Shown here: positions 10,255 through 19,514 of the stretch, one piece after another
How the letters are laid out: every line of letters begins with the position of its first letter
How positions within the stretch are numbered: position 1 is the first letter of the stretch
Source of the DNA: Opitutia bacterium
GTDB lineage: Bacteria > Verrucomicrobiota > Verrucomicrobiae > Opitutales > UBA953
Assembly: GCA_947465345.1 (NCBI GenBank)
Contig: CANHZL010000001.1
Location: 1-63,461 of the forward strand
DNA length: 63,461 nt
Direction: 5' to 3'
Program-made: the position numbers and the translations under genes
Notes under the pieces: generated by a model
Told to the model about the DNA's origin: nothing
What the model saw: only the letters and a program-made list of their open reading frames with translations
Databases searched by the model: none

Positions 10255-11310
10255 ATGGATAATAGCGTGAGCCAGCAGAAAGCCGCCCAGGCCAAACAGT
10301 GGATCGTCATCGCGGCCGGGGTCCTGATGGTCATTCCATTCGTCCTCCTGGCATTAAGCCTTAAAACGACACCGACACCCACCGCCGGGATGGTCTGGAT
10401 TCCCGGCGGAGGATTCACGATGGGGACCGACAAGGTCGACGATAAGCACCCCGAAGAGGCTCCCGGCCATGCCGTCGAGGTGAAAGGTTTCTGGATGGAT
10501 GTCACTGAGGTCACCAATGCGCAGTTCCAGGCTTTCGTAGACGCGGCTCACTACATCACCGACGCCGAGAAAGACCTCGACCCGCGCGACTTCCCCAAGG
10601 CACCCCCAGAATTTCTCAAAGGCGGATCACTGCTTTTCAAGAAAGTCTCGGGCGTTAATCCTTTCCAATGCGGTGTCGGCAACCTGCCTTGGTGGAACTT
10701 CACCGCCGGCGCCAACTGGCGGCACCCAGAGGGGCCGGCCTCCTCCCTCAAGGAGCGGATGAATCATCCCGTGCTATGCCTGACCTACAAGGACGCCCAG
10801 GCCTACGCCAAGTGGGCGGGCAAGCGCCTACCGACCGAAGCCGAATGGGAATTCGCCGCGCGCGGCGGCCTCAAAGACAAGCCCTATGTCTGGGGCGACC
10901 AAGAACGTCCCGGCGGAAAGATCATGTGTAACCATTGGCAAGGGAAGTTCCCCGAGCGTGACAGTGGCGAAGATGGCTTCACGGCCGTCGCGCCGGTGAA
11001 ATCCTTCCCCCCCAACGGCTATGGGCTCTACGACATGGCCGGCAATGTCTGGGAGATGTGCGAAGACTGGTACGGCGTGGAGTATTACAAAGTCTCGCCC
11101 AAGGACCGCCCGCCCGGTCCCGCTGTCGGCCACGACCCCGAGGGCACTGGCTTCGGCCAGCACGTGATCCGTGGCGGCTCCTGGCTATGCGACGAAGGCT
11201 ACTGCTTCCGCTATAGCGCCACGGCACGCCAAGGCCTGGATATGCTGACATCGACGAACCACGCTGGCTTCCGCTGCGTGTCCGACGAGCCCGCTCCGGC
11301 GAAGAAGTAA
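10255..11310 (+). CDS. Formylglycine-generating enzyme (sulfatase-maturating, SUMF1 family), membrane anchored
   Basis: 351 residues. One N-terminal helix (about residues 16-36, WIVIAAGVLMVIPFVLLAL) suggests an anchored enzyme with a periplasmic catalytic domain. The domain starts with MVWIPGGGFTMGTD and ends with NHAGFRCVSD. Cys312 and Cys317 (S-W-L-C-D-E-G-Y-C-F-R-Y) match the copper-binding catalytic pair of true FGEs, so this is unlikely to be one of the many non-catalytic C-lectin relatives. It would convert the sulfatase active-site Cys to formylglycine. A sulfatase gene lies 41 kb away in this window. Convergent with the MFS gene. Confidence 0.88.
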   Translation: MDNSVSQQKAAQAKQWIVIAAGVLMVIPFVLLALSLKTTPTPTAGMVWIPGGGFTMGTDKVDDKHPEEAPGHAVEVKGFWMDVTEVTNAQFQAFVDAAHYITDAEKDLDPRDFPKAPPEFLKGGSLLFKKVSGVNPFQCGVGNLPWWNFTAGANWRHPEGPASSLKERMNHPVLCLTYKDAQAYAKWAGKRLPTEAEWEFAARGGLKDKPYVWGDQERPGGKIMCNHWQGKFPERDSGEDGFTAVAPVKSFPPNGYGLYDMAGNVWEMCEDWYGVEYYKVSPKDRPPGPAVGHDPEGTGFGQHVIRGGSWLCDEGYCFRYSATARQGLDMLTSTNHAGFRCVSDEPAPAKK

Positions 11311-11313
11311 GCC

Positions 11314-12651
11314 TTACTTCTTCTCCTGGTAATCCAGATCCTTGCCGAAGGTCTCTTCCATCGTCGCCAAGGCCACGAAGGCGGCACCGAAGCAGATGAC
11401 ACCGAGGATCGCACCGGCGATGGGCGGGGCGACGCGAGCCTGCGCCAGCGGCATAGCGAGGTAGGTGAACAGGAACGTCAGGGGCACCAGCGAACCTCGG
11501 GCGAAGTTGGGCACGGTGGTCGCGACCGTGGCGCGCAGGTTCGTGCCGAACTGCTCGGCGGCGATTGTGACGAAGAGCGCCCAATAACCCATGCCGAAGC
11601 CCATCAGGAAGATGAGGCGGTAGTAGGCATCGGAACTCCAGCCATTCGAACCGAAGAGGTAGAATCCGACGCAGGCCAAGCTGAACAGGAGAAAGCCGAG
11701 GACGACCTTCTTGCGGGAACGTAGCAGCTGGCTGCCGACGCCGCTGGCGAGGTCTCCGAACGTGAGCCCGAGATAGAAGGCGGCGACGGACCAGTTGTCC
11801 TTGATGGGCTCGCCGGTGATACCGTTGGCGGGAGCGAAGACGGTCGAGGCGCGCTGAACGAGGATGCCGATCATGAACCAGGTCGGGAGGCCGATGAGGA
11901 TGCAGCGGAGGTAACGCAGGAAACGGTCGCGGTTCGAGAAGAGCGCAAAGAAGTTGCCACGGGGGACCGAACCCTCGTCCGCATGGTCGCGGGCCTGGTG
12001 ATACATGCCGGACTCACGTACGCCGACACGCAGGGCGAGCAGCATCAGGCCGAGACCTCCGCCGATGAAGTAGCTCATGCGCCAGCCTTCGACGGACGTG
12101 CCAAAGAAGCCGCCGACGAAGCGTCCGATATCACTGACATGGTCGGCCATGTAACCCGCAACGACGGCGCCGAAGACGCCGACGGTAGCCACGAGCGCGG
12201 TCCCGTAACCGCGACGCTCCTTGGAGAGCGTCTCCGAGACGAGCGCGATGCAACCGCCCAGCTCGCCTGCGAGACCAAGCCCGGCGATGAAGCGCCAGGT
12301 GGCATAAGCTTCGAAGCTGTGTACGAAACCGTTGGCGATATTTGCGACAGAATAGAGCAGGATGGAGCCGAAGAGGGTCGTCAGACGTCCCATCCGGTCG
12401 CCGAGAATGCCAAAGAGGATACCGCCGAGCAGCATGCCGGCCATCTGCCAAGATAGGAGATCCTGATACCAAGCGGCGCCGCTGATGAGGTGCCCAAGGC
12501 CGAGGCTTGTCAGGCTATCCTTGCGGATCGTCATGAACAGCGTGAGGTCGTAGATATCAACGAAGTACCCGAGCGCTCCGACAATCACGGCCGGCTGAAG
12601 CAAATCCTTCCAGAGAGGACGTTGTTGGGCCGAGAAATCCGGGGTACTCAT
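11314..12651 (-). CDS. MFS transporter
   Basis: 445 residues with about 12 hydrophobic helices. The N-terminal VGALGYFVDIYDLTLFMTIRKDSL resembles helix 1 of the metabolite:H+ symporter group. GDRMGRLTTLFG fits the conserved loop 2-3 motif of the major facilitator superfamily. A long central cytoplasmic loop holds HQARDHADEGSVPRG. The substrate is unknown; a sugar acid or carboxylate is plausible. It starts 9 bp downstream of the CrtI-like oxidoreductase end and is probably in one transcript with it. Confidence 0.85.
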   Translation of the reverse strand: MSTPDFSAQQRPLWKDLLQPAVIVGALGYFVDIYDLTLFMTIRKDSLTSLGLGHLISGAAWYQDLLSWQMAGMLLGGILFGILGDRMGRLTTLFGSILLYSVANIANGFVHSFEAYATWRFIAGLGLAGELGGCIALVSETLSKERRGYGTALVATVGVFGAVVAGYMADHVSDIGRFVGGFFGTSVEGWRMSYFIGGGLGLMLLALRVGVRESGMYHQARDHADEGSVPRGNFFALFSNRDRFLRYLRCILIGLPTWFMIGILVQRASTVFAPANGITGEPIKDNWSVAAFYLGLTFGDLASGVGSQLLRSRKKVVLGFLLFSLACVGFYLFGSNGWSSDAYYRLIFLMGFGMGYWALFVTIAAEQFGTNLRATVATTVPNFARGSLVPLTFLFTYLAMPLAQARVAPPIAGAILGVICFGAAFVALATMEETFGKDLDYQEKK

Positions 12652-12660
12652 GGGGCGGGG

Positions 12661-14082
12661 TTACGCCTTTAGACCGTGCAGATTGGCCATGGAAATGCCA
12701 GATAACATTGCCCCGGTGACTCCGAGAAAGCCCTGGTCGGTACCGATGAGGAAGAGGTTCGCGAGGTCGGTCCGCCCGTCACGACGCTTCACGGTCGAAC
12801 CGTAGATCGCGCCGTTGAGATGGCCGGTGAACTTACGGACGGTCCGCGGCGTAAAGACGTCAGTCGAAGTCAGCGCGGAGTCATGGGTCGCGTCAGCGAC
12901 GGCGGGCAGATGGGCGCGGGCGACGCGATTGAGGCGTCCGCACCACTCCTGCTTACGGGCCTGGTACTCGACTTCCGGCAATGCGCACCAGGCGTCATGA
13001 TTGGCCAGGGCCGTGACACGGAGCCAACCTTCGTCCAGCGCCCTGCCCTCTCCGTATTGATAGTTGTTCGGGATACAGATCACGCCAGAACGTGGATCGA
13101 CCAGTTCCTTCGGCGAACGGTAGCTGAAACGTTCGTCATCGCAGAAAAAGACGATGGTGTCTTTCCAGCCGAAACCGGTAAACGCGGCGGGGTCATAGGT
13201 GGCGATGGTCTCGGCATAACCGAGGCGACCGATGGTCGCGGCCCCGGCGATAGGCTCCACATCGGAACGCAGGCGCATCGTCTCGACCGCTCCGGCCGAA
13301 GAATAGACCGCCTCGGCGGTGACCTCGCTCCCGTCGTCCAGAACGAGCGCGGCGGCGCGACCGGCGCGCACCTCGATCTTCCGGACGCCGCACTTCATGC
13401 GCCGCTCGACGCCGTGCTCGCGACAACGATCGGTGAGCAGTCGGATGACCTGGCGGACGCCGATGAATGGCCGCGCGAAGCCTTCGCGGAAAAGTGAGCG
13501 CCACATGACGGCGAACTGTGAGACCTCGATATCATCCTCCAAGGCGCTCCCGTAGAAACAGGTAGGCAGGAGCAACATGTCGCGCAGCAAGGGGTCTCCA
13601 AGGCGCTCGTCGAGCAGTGCTCGCGCCGAGCCGCCATGCGCCTCGAGGGCGGCCTCGTCCAGCCCAGTAATCCAAGCGTCGAGCTCGCGAAAGCGGTCAA
13701 CGGATTTCGGAAATTCGCGGGCGACATCGGCCAACAGGGACTCGTAGTCGTTGTTCAAGCGGAGGTTCTTCCCGGCCATCGTGACGCGGGAGCCGAACTG
13801 CGGACAGAGATCGAGTTCTTCGCGGCGGATACGGAGCTGGCGCATTAACTTGACCAAAGGCGCGCCCTTGGCGCCTTCCGGCACCCAATTGGTCAGCGCA
13901 TGCAGCCCGACGTCATACTTGCGCTTACCGCGCGCGTAAAAGGAGTTGAGTCCACCGGCGGCGTTATGACGTTCCAGCACCAAGACCTTGCGCCCGAACA
14001 TCCCTAAGCGTACCGCGGCGGCGAGACCGGACATGCCTGCGCCGATGATGACGGCGTCGTAATGGGCGGTGCGGGTGGACAC
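12661..14082 (-). CDS. FAD-dependent oxidoreductase, phytoene desaturase/retinol saturase (CrtI)-like
   Basis: 473 residues. The N-terminal Rossmann motif is VIIGAGMSGLAAAVRLGMFGRKVLVLE, then the GGLNSFYARGKRKYDVGLH segment of the CrtI/RetSat group. The C-terminal FAD contact region LANLFLIGTDQGFLGVTGAMLSG is intact. The substrate is unknown. No crtB or crtE lies nearby, so carotenoid synthesis is not supported by context. A second family member lies at 59543-61033. Confidence 0.8.
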   Translation of the reverse strand: MSTRTAHYDAVIIGAGMSGLAAAVRLGMFGRKVLVLERHNAAGGLNSFYARGKRKYDVGLHALTNWVPEGAKGAPLVKLMRQLRIRREELDLCPQFGSRVTMAGKNLRLNNDYESLLADVAREFPKSVDRFRELDAWITGLDEAALEAHGGSARALLDERLGDPLLRDMLLLPTCFYGSALEDDIEVSQFAVMWRSLFREGFARPFIGVRQVIRLLTDRCREHGVERRMKCGVRKIEVRAGRAAALVLDDGSEVTAEAVYSSAGAVETMRLRSDVEPIAGAATIGRLGYAETIATYDPAAFTGFGWKDTIVFFCDDERFSYRSPKELVDPRSGVICIPNNYQYGEGRALDEGWLRVTALANHDAWCALPEVEYQARKQEWCGRLNRVARAHLPAVADATHDSALTSTDVFTPRTVRKFTGHLNGAIYGSTVKRRDGRTDLANLFLIGTDQGFLGVTGAMLSGISMANLHGLKA

Positions 14083-14125
14083 GGGCCTAAGGTCGCAGAA
14101 GTCGCCAACAGGTCAAGCGACGCCC

Positions 14126-15124
14126 TCAGAGGGTCGTGATCCGAATGACCTCTTCCGCGGCCTGCGTGACCTGCTGGGCCGTGATGCGCGCCAAGGCCCG
14201 GTCCATGCGCGCGAGATAATCGGCCCGGAGTTCGCCTTCGAACATCGCGGTGTCGACGCGGACCACCCGATTCACCGTCCCCCATGGCCGAGCGCGGGCA
14301 TAATCGGAAGGCCCGAAGACTCCGACCACGGGCGTGCCGACCGCCGCGGCGAGCTGCAACACCGAGGAATCGGCCCCAAGAAAGAGGCGCGCCTCCTTAA
14401 TGAGCCGGGCCAGCTGGGAAAATCGCAGCCGGCCGGCCGTCGACATCGCCACCGGACCAATGAGGCCGCAGAGGGCTTCAGCCATGATGCGCTCCGCACC
14501 GCCGGGTCCGGCCGAGACCACGATACGTTCCACCGCGCGGGATGCCACGAGCTCACGAGCGACCGCCGCCCATTTGTCGATCTCCAGAATCCGCTCCGGG
14601 CGGGTGGCGCCGGGATGAATGACGGCGAAACGACCTTCCTCCAGCATCATCCCGTGCTCCTGCATGCGTGAGGGCGCAAACCACATCGCTGGGGTCTCCG
14701 CATGGAAACCCAGGACGCGCGACATGACTTCGTGATCGCGGGCGGCCTCATGCGGATCCACGACGGCGCCGAAAACCTGCTGGTGCATTAGAGGGCGGAG
14801 ATACAAAGCGGCATGGCCGGCGCAAGCGCGCACACCCGCTCCACTCAAGGCCACGAGGCGATTAGCCAAAGGGTGGCCGCCCAGCGCAAGGGCGACGTCA
14901 AAACGCTGACGACGCAATCGGGAGATCAGCGCCAGGGCGGACCCTTCGGCACCAAAGCCAATCGTCTCGACGACCGCCGGACACCCTTCCAGCGCGACCT
15001 CCGACCCAGGCGAAGTGACAAAGGTGACCTGCGCCCCAGGGTGACGTTCGCGGATTGTGCGCAGCCCCGCCGTCGCGGCCAACGCGCCGCGCAGTCCGGT
15101 AAATTTAACAACCAGCAAGCGCAT
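14126..15124 (-). CDS. Glycosyltransferase family 9 (heptosyltransferase-like)
   Basis: 332 residues from ATG 15124 (MRLLVVKFTGLRGALAATAGL). The N-terminal strand-loop for lipid A-core acceptor, FAVIHPGATRPERILEIDKWAAVA in the donor domain and the FLGADSSVLQLAAAVGTPVVGVFGPSD nucleotide-sugar motif are typical of WaaC/WaaF-like enzymes. It would add a sugar to the LPS inner core on the cytoplasmic face. It starts 1 bp after the stop of the MsbA-like exporter gene, which supports a shared LPS role. Confidence 0.88.
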   Translation of the reverse strand: MRLLVVKFTGLRGALAATAGLRTIRERHPGAQVTFVTSPGSEVALEGCPAVVETIGFGAEGSALALISRLRRQRFDVALALGGHPLANRLVALSGAGVRACAGHAALYLRPLMHQQVFGAVVDPHEAARDHEVMSRVLGFHAETPAMWFAPSRMQEHGMMLEEGRFAVIHPGATRPERILEIDKWAAVARELVASRAVERIVVSAGPGGAERIMAEALCGLIGPVAMSTAGRLRFSQLARLIKEARLFLGADSSVLQLAAAVGTPVVGVFGPSDYARARPWGTVNRVVRVDTAMFEGELRADYLARMDRALARITAQQVTQAAEEVIRITTL

Positions 15125-15125
15125 C

Positions 15126-16931
15126 TCAGGCGGGCCCCTTGGACTGGTTATCCCAGAGGCGTCGGAATAGCTCCGACGAAGCATACACCGCCTCACGGGA
15201 GCCATCGGCGACGATGCGGCCGCCGTCGAAGACGAGGACGCGATCCACATCGCGGATCGTACTAAAGCGGTGGGCGACGATGAGCGTAGTCCGACCCTTC
15301 ATGAGGAGCGCCAGCGACTGCTGGATGCTGCGCTCGGTATCGGTATCAAGCGCGGATGTAGCTTCATCGAGGATGAGAATCGGCGCGTCCTTGAGGAACG
15401 CACGGGCGATTGAAACGCGCTGACGTTGGCCGCCGGAAAGACGACCGCCACGCTCGCCCACCTTGGTCAGGAATCCATTCGGCTGTGCTTCGATAAATTC
15501 CAACGCACCGGCCAGACGGGCGGACTCACGGACCTCCGCATCGGTGGCGGCGGGCCGACCAAGCCGGATATTCTCAAGGATCGATTCGTTGAAAAGCACC
15601 GGCTCCTGTGAGACGAGCGCGATATTAGAACGAAGATTGGCCTGGCGGACTGCCCGGAGATCCTGACCATCGATAAGGACGGCGCCCTGCTGGGGGTCGA
15701 AGAAGCGCGGCACCAGGTTGACGAAGGTGCTTTTTCCCGCGCCGCTCGGGCCGACGAGCGCGACCGACTGGCCGGCAGAAATCTTCAAAGTCACGTCGGC
15801 GAGCACCGGATCGGCGGCATAGCTGAAGGAGACGCCGCGCATCTCAAGGTCGCCGCGGACGCGTGACAGCGGGCCGGCTTCGGCGGCATCCGCGACCTCG
15901 ATTGGCGCGAGGATGATCTCCTCGAGGCGGACGAGACCTGGCGCAGCCATGCTGAGGCGGGTGGTCACGTTACCGAGACGCTTGACGGGGCCGTAGGCGA
16001 AATAGAAGGCGATGATCAACGAACTCAGTTCGGCCATCGTGAAGCCGTTCATGGCGCCGACGCCGATGGCCGCGGAGATGCCCAGCGCAGCGGTCATCTC
16101 CACCATCGGCGAAAGGGCTTTCTCGTAGCGAACGAGCTTACCCTGCAACCGCAGGCCTTCCTGGCTGGCTTCATTGAAGCGCTTCGCTTCACGCTCCTGC
16201 AAGCCATAGGCTCGCACCTCGCGGGCCGATTGAAGGTTCTCGACCGCGATGCTATTCAGGTCAGAAGCAGACTCCATACCTTGGCGCGAGCGGCGCTGAA
16301 TGCGCATGCCGACGGCGCGCACGAGCAGGACCGCGGCGGGTACGACAAGGAGACAGGCTAGAAACCAGTAGCCGTTCTCATGTGAGAAACAGATCACGAG
16401 CACGTAGCCCAGAGCGAAGACTAAGGTCAGCGGCTGGACGATCAGGTCGTTCGACACATCGACGAGCACCAGGCGGACAGAATTAGCATCCGCGATCAGA
16501 CGGGAAAGTAGATCGCCAATTGAAAGGCGACCAAAGAAACCTAGGTGCAGCTGCTGCAGTTTGGCGAAGACATCGCGGCGCACGGCTTCGATGACGCGCA
16601 GTCCGGCGAGATTAAGCAGGTAGGTCGAAAAGAATTCGCCGAGACCACGGAGGAGCATGACGGCGGGCAGAAAGCCAATCGCGAAGGCCAGCTCGTGCCC
16701 CTTGGGTAAGAACAAGATGGGGGCACCACCCAGCCGATTCGGCCAGGAGAGCAACGGGGCGGCGCGGGCGGCCTCGGAGCCAAAGACCGCCGGAAGTACC
16801 TTGCCCATTAGGAAAGGCAAACCCAGCGCGTTAGCCGCGGCAAAGACGATGGCCGAGAGCAACGAAAGGAAGAGCAGCGTACGGCTTCCCTTCAGGTAGG
16901 GCAGGTAGAGCTTGTAGCGGCCTCGGAGCAC
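15126..16931 (-). CDS. ABC exporter, MsbA-like lipid/lipopolysaccharide flippase
   Basis: 601 residues, a fused half-transporter. The membrane domain occupies roughly residues 1-320. The ATPase has Walker A GPSGAGKSTF, the Q-loop ALVSQEPVLF, signature LSGGQRQR, Walker B LILDEATSALD and the H-loop IVAHRFST. Family members flip lipid A-core. The start is GTG at 16931; no earlier start fits better. The next gene is a GT9 transferase, consistent with LPS assembly, though drug-export relatives look alike. Confidence 0.88.
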   Translation of the reverse strand: MLRGRYKLYLPYLKGSRTLLFLSLLSAIVFAAANALGLPFLMGKVLPAVFGSEAARAAPLLSWPNRLGGAPILFLPKGHELAFAIGFLPAVMLLRGLGEFFSTYLLNLAGLRVIEAVRRDVFAKLQQLHLGFFGRLSIGDLLSRLIADANSVRLVLVDVSNDLIVQPLTLVFALGYVLVICFSHENGYWFLACLLVVPAAVLLVRAVGMRIQRRSRQGMESASDLNSIAVENLQSAREVRAYGLQEREAKRFNEASQEGLRLQGKLVRYEKALSPMVEMTAALGISAAIGVGAMNGFTMAELSSLIIAFYFAYGPVKRLGNVTTRLSMAAPGLVRLEEIILAPIEVADAAEAGPLSRVRGDLEMRGVSFSYAADPVLADVTLKISAGQSVALVGPSGAGKSTFVNLVPRFFDPQQGAVLIDGQDLRAVRQANLRSNIALVSQEPVLFNESILENIRLGRPAATDAEVRESARLAGALEFIEAQPNGFLTKVGERGGRLSGGQRQRVSIARAFLKDAPILILDEATSALDTDTERSIQQSLALLMKGRTTLIVAHRFSTIRDVDRVLVFDGGRIVADGSREAVYASSELFRRLWDNQSKGPA

Positions 16932-16979
16932 GCCACCAGCGTGGCCACGAGCCCCTCGGGTGGAAACACCAAATCTTTC

Positions 16980-18029
16980 CTATTTCTTCTTTGGGAACGC
17001 GACCGAGAGAGCAATCGCGAGGGCCAGAATGAAGCCAATGATCGAGAGGGAGACCGATGTCGGGACGTGGACCTTACCTTCATGGACGAGCGACGCTGGC
17101 ACCCAGCCGCCGAGCTGACCGGTGGCCTGGCCGATCCCCGCCGCCCAAGGCAGGATCATCTTTAGTCCGATGAAGACCAAGATAAAGGACAGGGCCGGCT
17201 TGAGGAAGCGGAAGAGGTGCATGAAGCCCGAGATGGCGAAGTACATCGAGCGCAAGCCCATGATCGCAAAGATATTCGAGGTGAAGGCGATGAAACGCTT
17301 CTCCTCGATGGGCATGCCGGAAGGCAGGATGCCGAGTACGGCAGGGATAGAATCGATCGCGAAGAGGAGGTCGGTACTCTCGATGACGATTAAGACCACG
17401 AAGAGAGGCGTAAAGACGCGGCGTCCGTCCTCGCGGGCGACGAAGGCTTCGCCGTGTAGCCGATTGGTCACCGGCAGGAATCGCCGGATCATCCGGACGA
17501 TGAAATTCTCGTCGACACCCTTCCCTTCGGACTCGTCATGGGAAAAAGCCATCTTCACGCCCGTGAAGAGCAGGAAGGCGCCGAACAGTGGCAGAAGGAG
17601 GGCGAAACGGTCGACGGCGGCGATGCCGGCGATAATGAAGACCGCGCGCATGGCGACGGCTCCAATAATCCCCCAGAAGAGCACGCGGTGCTGCAAGTGC
17701 GCGGGAATCCCAAAATGGGCGAAGACCAGGATGAAGATGAATAGATTATCGACGGAGAGAGCCAGTTCGAGCACGTACCCAGCAGCGAAGAGCTCCGCGT
17801 CTTCGGGCCCCTGCCAAGCGGAAAGCAGGAAGGCGAACCCGACGGCCAGCGAAACCCAGACCACACACCAGGCGACGGCCTCTTTGAAACTGGGCGCCTG
17901 ATCGGCACGCTTCTTGAAGACACCAAGGTCCAAGGCGAGCATGAGCCCGACGAACCCCAGGAAGCCCCCCCATGCCCAGCCGGGAATCACCAACGGAGCT
18001 TCGGCAACGGCGGAGAGGACAACGGACAT
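16980..18029 (-). CDS. TerC/Alx-family integral membrane protein
   Basis: 349 residues with about nine helices. The acidic intramembrane motifs are present: LALDLGVF, ELALSVDNLFIFI and ESTDLLFAIDSIPAVLG. TerC/Alx proteins export Mn2+ and protect metal-loaded secreted proteins; tellurite resistance is only a historic name. It is a single gene, downstream of tRNA-Arg on the opposite strand, and ends just before the upstream region of the ABC exporter. Confidence 0.92.
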   Translation of the reverse strand: MSVVLSAVAEAPLVIPGWAWGGFLGFVGLMLALDLGVFKKRADQAPSFKEAVAWCVVWVSLAVGFAFLLSAWQGPEDAELFAAGYVLELALSVDNLFIFILVFAHFGIPAHLQHRVLFWGIIGAVAMRAVFIIAGIAAVDRFALLLPLFGAFLLFTGVKMAFSHDESEGKGVDENFIVRMIRRFLPVTNRLHGEAFVAREDGRRVFTPLFVVLIVIESTDLLFAIDSIPAVLGILPSGMPIEEKRFIAFTSNIFAIMGLRSMYFAISGFMHLFRFLKPALSFILVFIGLKMILPWAAGIGQATGQLGGWVPASLVHEGKVHVPTSVSLSIIGFILALAIALSVAFPKKK

Positions 18030-18122
18030 GGGTTTGAAGTTAGCCCAAACGGGAGGGAGTCAAGCCCGCCCCACCGATGCGGGCTTGCCCGCCCCACCCC
18101 GCGTCGGCTTACTAGCCTTCGC

Positions 18123-18194
18123 GTTCCCGTAGTTCAACGGATAGAACATTGGTTTCCTAAACCGAGGATGTGGGTTCGATTCCCGCCGGGGACA
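18123..18194 (+). tRNA. tRNA-Arg (CCT)
   Basis: Acceptor GTTCCCG/CGGGGAC, D-arm TAGTTCAACGGATAGAACA, anticodon stem TTGGT/ACCGA with loop TTCCTAA (anticodon CCT), T-loop TTCGATT, discriminator A. No CCA is encoded. Confidence 0.95.
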
Positions 18195-18212
18195 GCGACG
18201 CGGACCAGCGGA

Positions 18213-19370
18213 CTACTTCTTTAGTCGGTAGGCTTGGACCCGCGTGTTCGCGGAACGTCGGTAGACCGCATCGACGTCTTTCAGCTGCATGAGCGCCCAA
18301 GGCGCCAGGATACTATCCCCGTTCTTGGTCAATACGATGTCGTCAGCGATATGTACGCAGGTGTGCAGGCCCGCGCCATCATCCACGAAACAGAGCACGT
18401 CGCCGAAATGATAAGGGGCGTCGACCACCTCGTAATCCTTCAGCAGGTGCTCGGCCGCGAGCTTGGTGTCCAGATAGATATCCTTGGGCGTGTCATTGAA
18501 GAAATTGAGCGAGGTCCAATGGCAGTCGGGGAAGCGTCCCTTCAGCCCGAGCTCCATCTCCGGGAACGTGTAAATGCGCTGCCGGAGCAGCGCTGGCAGA
18601 AAGTGAGTGATGTCGACCGTCTGCGCGGCGCGGCGCTGCGTGATCGCAGCGATGAACGCCGAACGCGACGAATCGGCGTGGTCGGCCACCCAATAATTGG
18701 CGAAGGCCTTATGGTCACCGACCAACGGCAACTTTAGTTCGACAATCAGGCTCCGCACCCGGGTGATGGAACGAAAAACCAAGTTCACCTCTTCAGGCGA
18801 CTTGGCCAGACTGATTAAGGCCTGGACATCGCTGAAGACCGTGGCTCCGCCACGCTTCCAGAGCAGGCGGCGGAAGAGGGCCTGCTGGGAAGGCGTGAGC
18901 AAGGCCCCTTGCATCCAGTCGTCCACATCTCCTCCATGGATGAAGACTGGGTCGCGCTGGTATTCATTGGTCGCATGCTTCGCCAGCTCGAGGTAGAGAG
19001 CGCTGCGAGATTCCTCGGAGAGCGCCGTGAGGTCCTCGACTTCCGGAAGTAGGACGACGCTGTTGCCACTGGCGACATGTCGCACGGGACTAAGGAGACG
19101 CTCGATGACCGCATCCGGCACCTTAGCCTTAGCAAGCGTCTCGCGGACGGCGCGAACCGTGGTCTGATCGAAGGTCCAGCGGGTTACCTTGCTGGGCTTA
19201 GCCACGACGGCCAGGAGGCTTTGCGGCGGCTCGAGGTAGACAGCACGTGACTCAAGCTGCCCCCAGGGGCCAACCTTGCTGGTCAACAGCGGCTCCACAA
19301 CGGCTCCCCCGACGATCCCCCAGCAGACGGCGGCTAGAAGGCCGAGAGAGCGAGGGAGCCATAGATTCAC
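18213..19370 (-). CDS. Secreted protein of unknown function, possible NlpC/P60-like C-terminal fold
   Basis: 385 residues, N-terminal hydrophobic helix (RSLGLLAAVCWGIVGGAVV) that is a signal peptide or anchor. The first 250 residues are helical and unrecognised. The last 120 show D-C-H-W-T-S-L-N-F-F, then G-D-V-L-C-F and H-T-C-V-H-I-A-D-D, the spacing expected for the Cys and His of a papain-like NlpC/P60 peptidase or amidase. This is inference only. It is transcribed alone between tRNA-Arg and the NYN gene. Confidence 0.7.
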   Translation of the reverse strand: MNLWLPRSLGLLAAVCWGIVGGAVVEPLLTSKVGPWGQLESRAVYLEPPQSLLAVVAKPSKVTRWTFDQTTVRAVRETLAKAKVPDAVIERLLSPVRHVASGNSVVLLPEVEDLTALSEESRSALYLELAKHATNEYQRDPVFIHGGDVDDWMQGALLTPSQQALFRRLLWKRGGATVFSDVQALISLAKSPEEVNLVFRSITRVRSLIVELKLPLVGDHKAFANYWVADHADSSRSAFIAAITQRRAAQTVDITHFLPALLRQRIYTFPEMELGLKGRFPDCHWTSLNFFNDTPKDIYLDTKLAAEHLLKDYEVVDAPYHFGDVLCFVDDGAGLHTCVHIADDIVLTKNGDSILAPWALMQLKDVDAVYRRSANTRVQAYRLKK

Positions 19371-19514
19371 ACCTTTTTAACAACAAGGTGGGCGGGAAGT
19401 TCCAAACAAATTATGACGCTTGGCTGTAAAAGTACGGTGACGCTCCGGCCGGCTGGTGGCGTTTCGCATTGTAGGGGAGAGGCTTTCGTAGCACGGATAG
19501 GGACCTTTTCCGCC

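Noticed and set aside
12661..14082. Carotenoid biosynthesis cluster
   Set aside because: No phytoene synthase, GGPP synthase or cyclase near either CrtI-like gene.
16980..18029. Tellurite resistance operon
   Set aside because: Only a single TerC/Alx gene is present, with no terA, terB, terD or terE; a metal homeostasis role is more likely.
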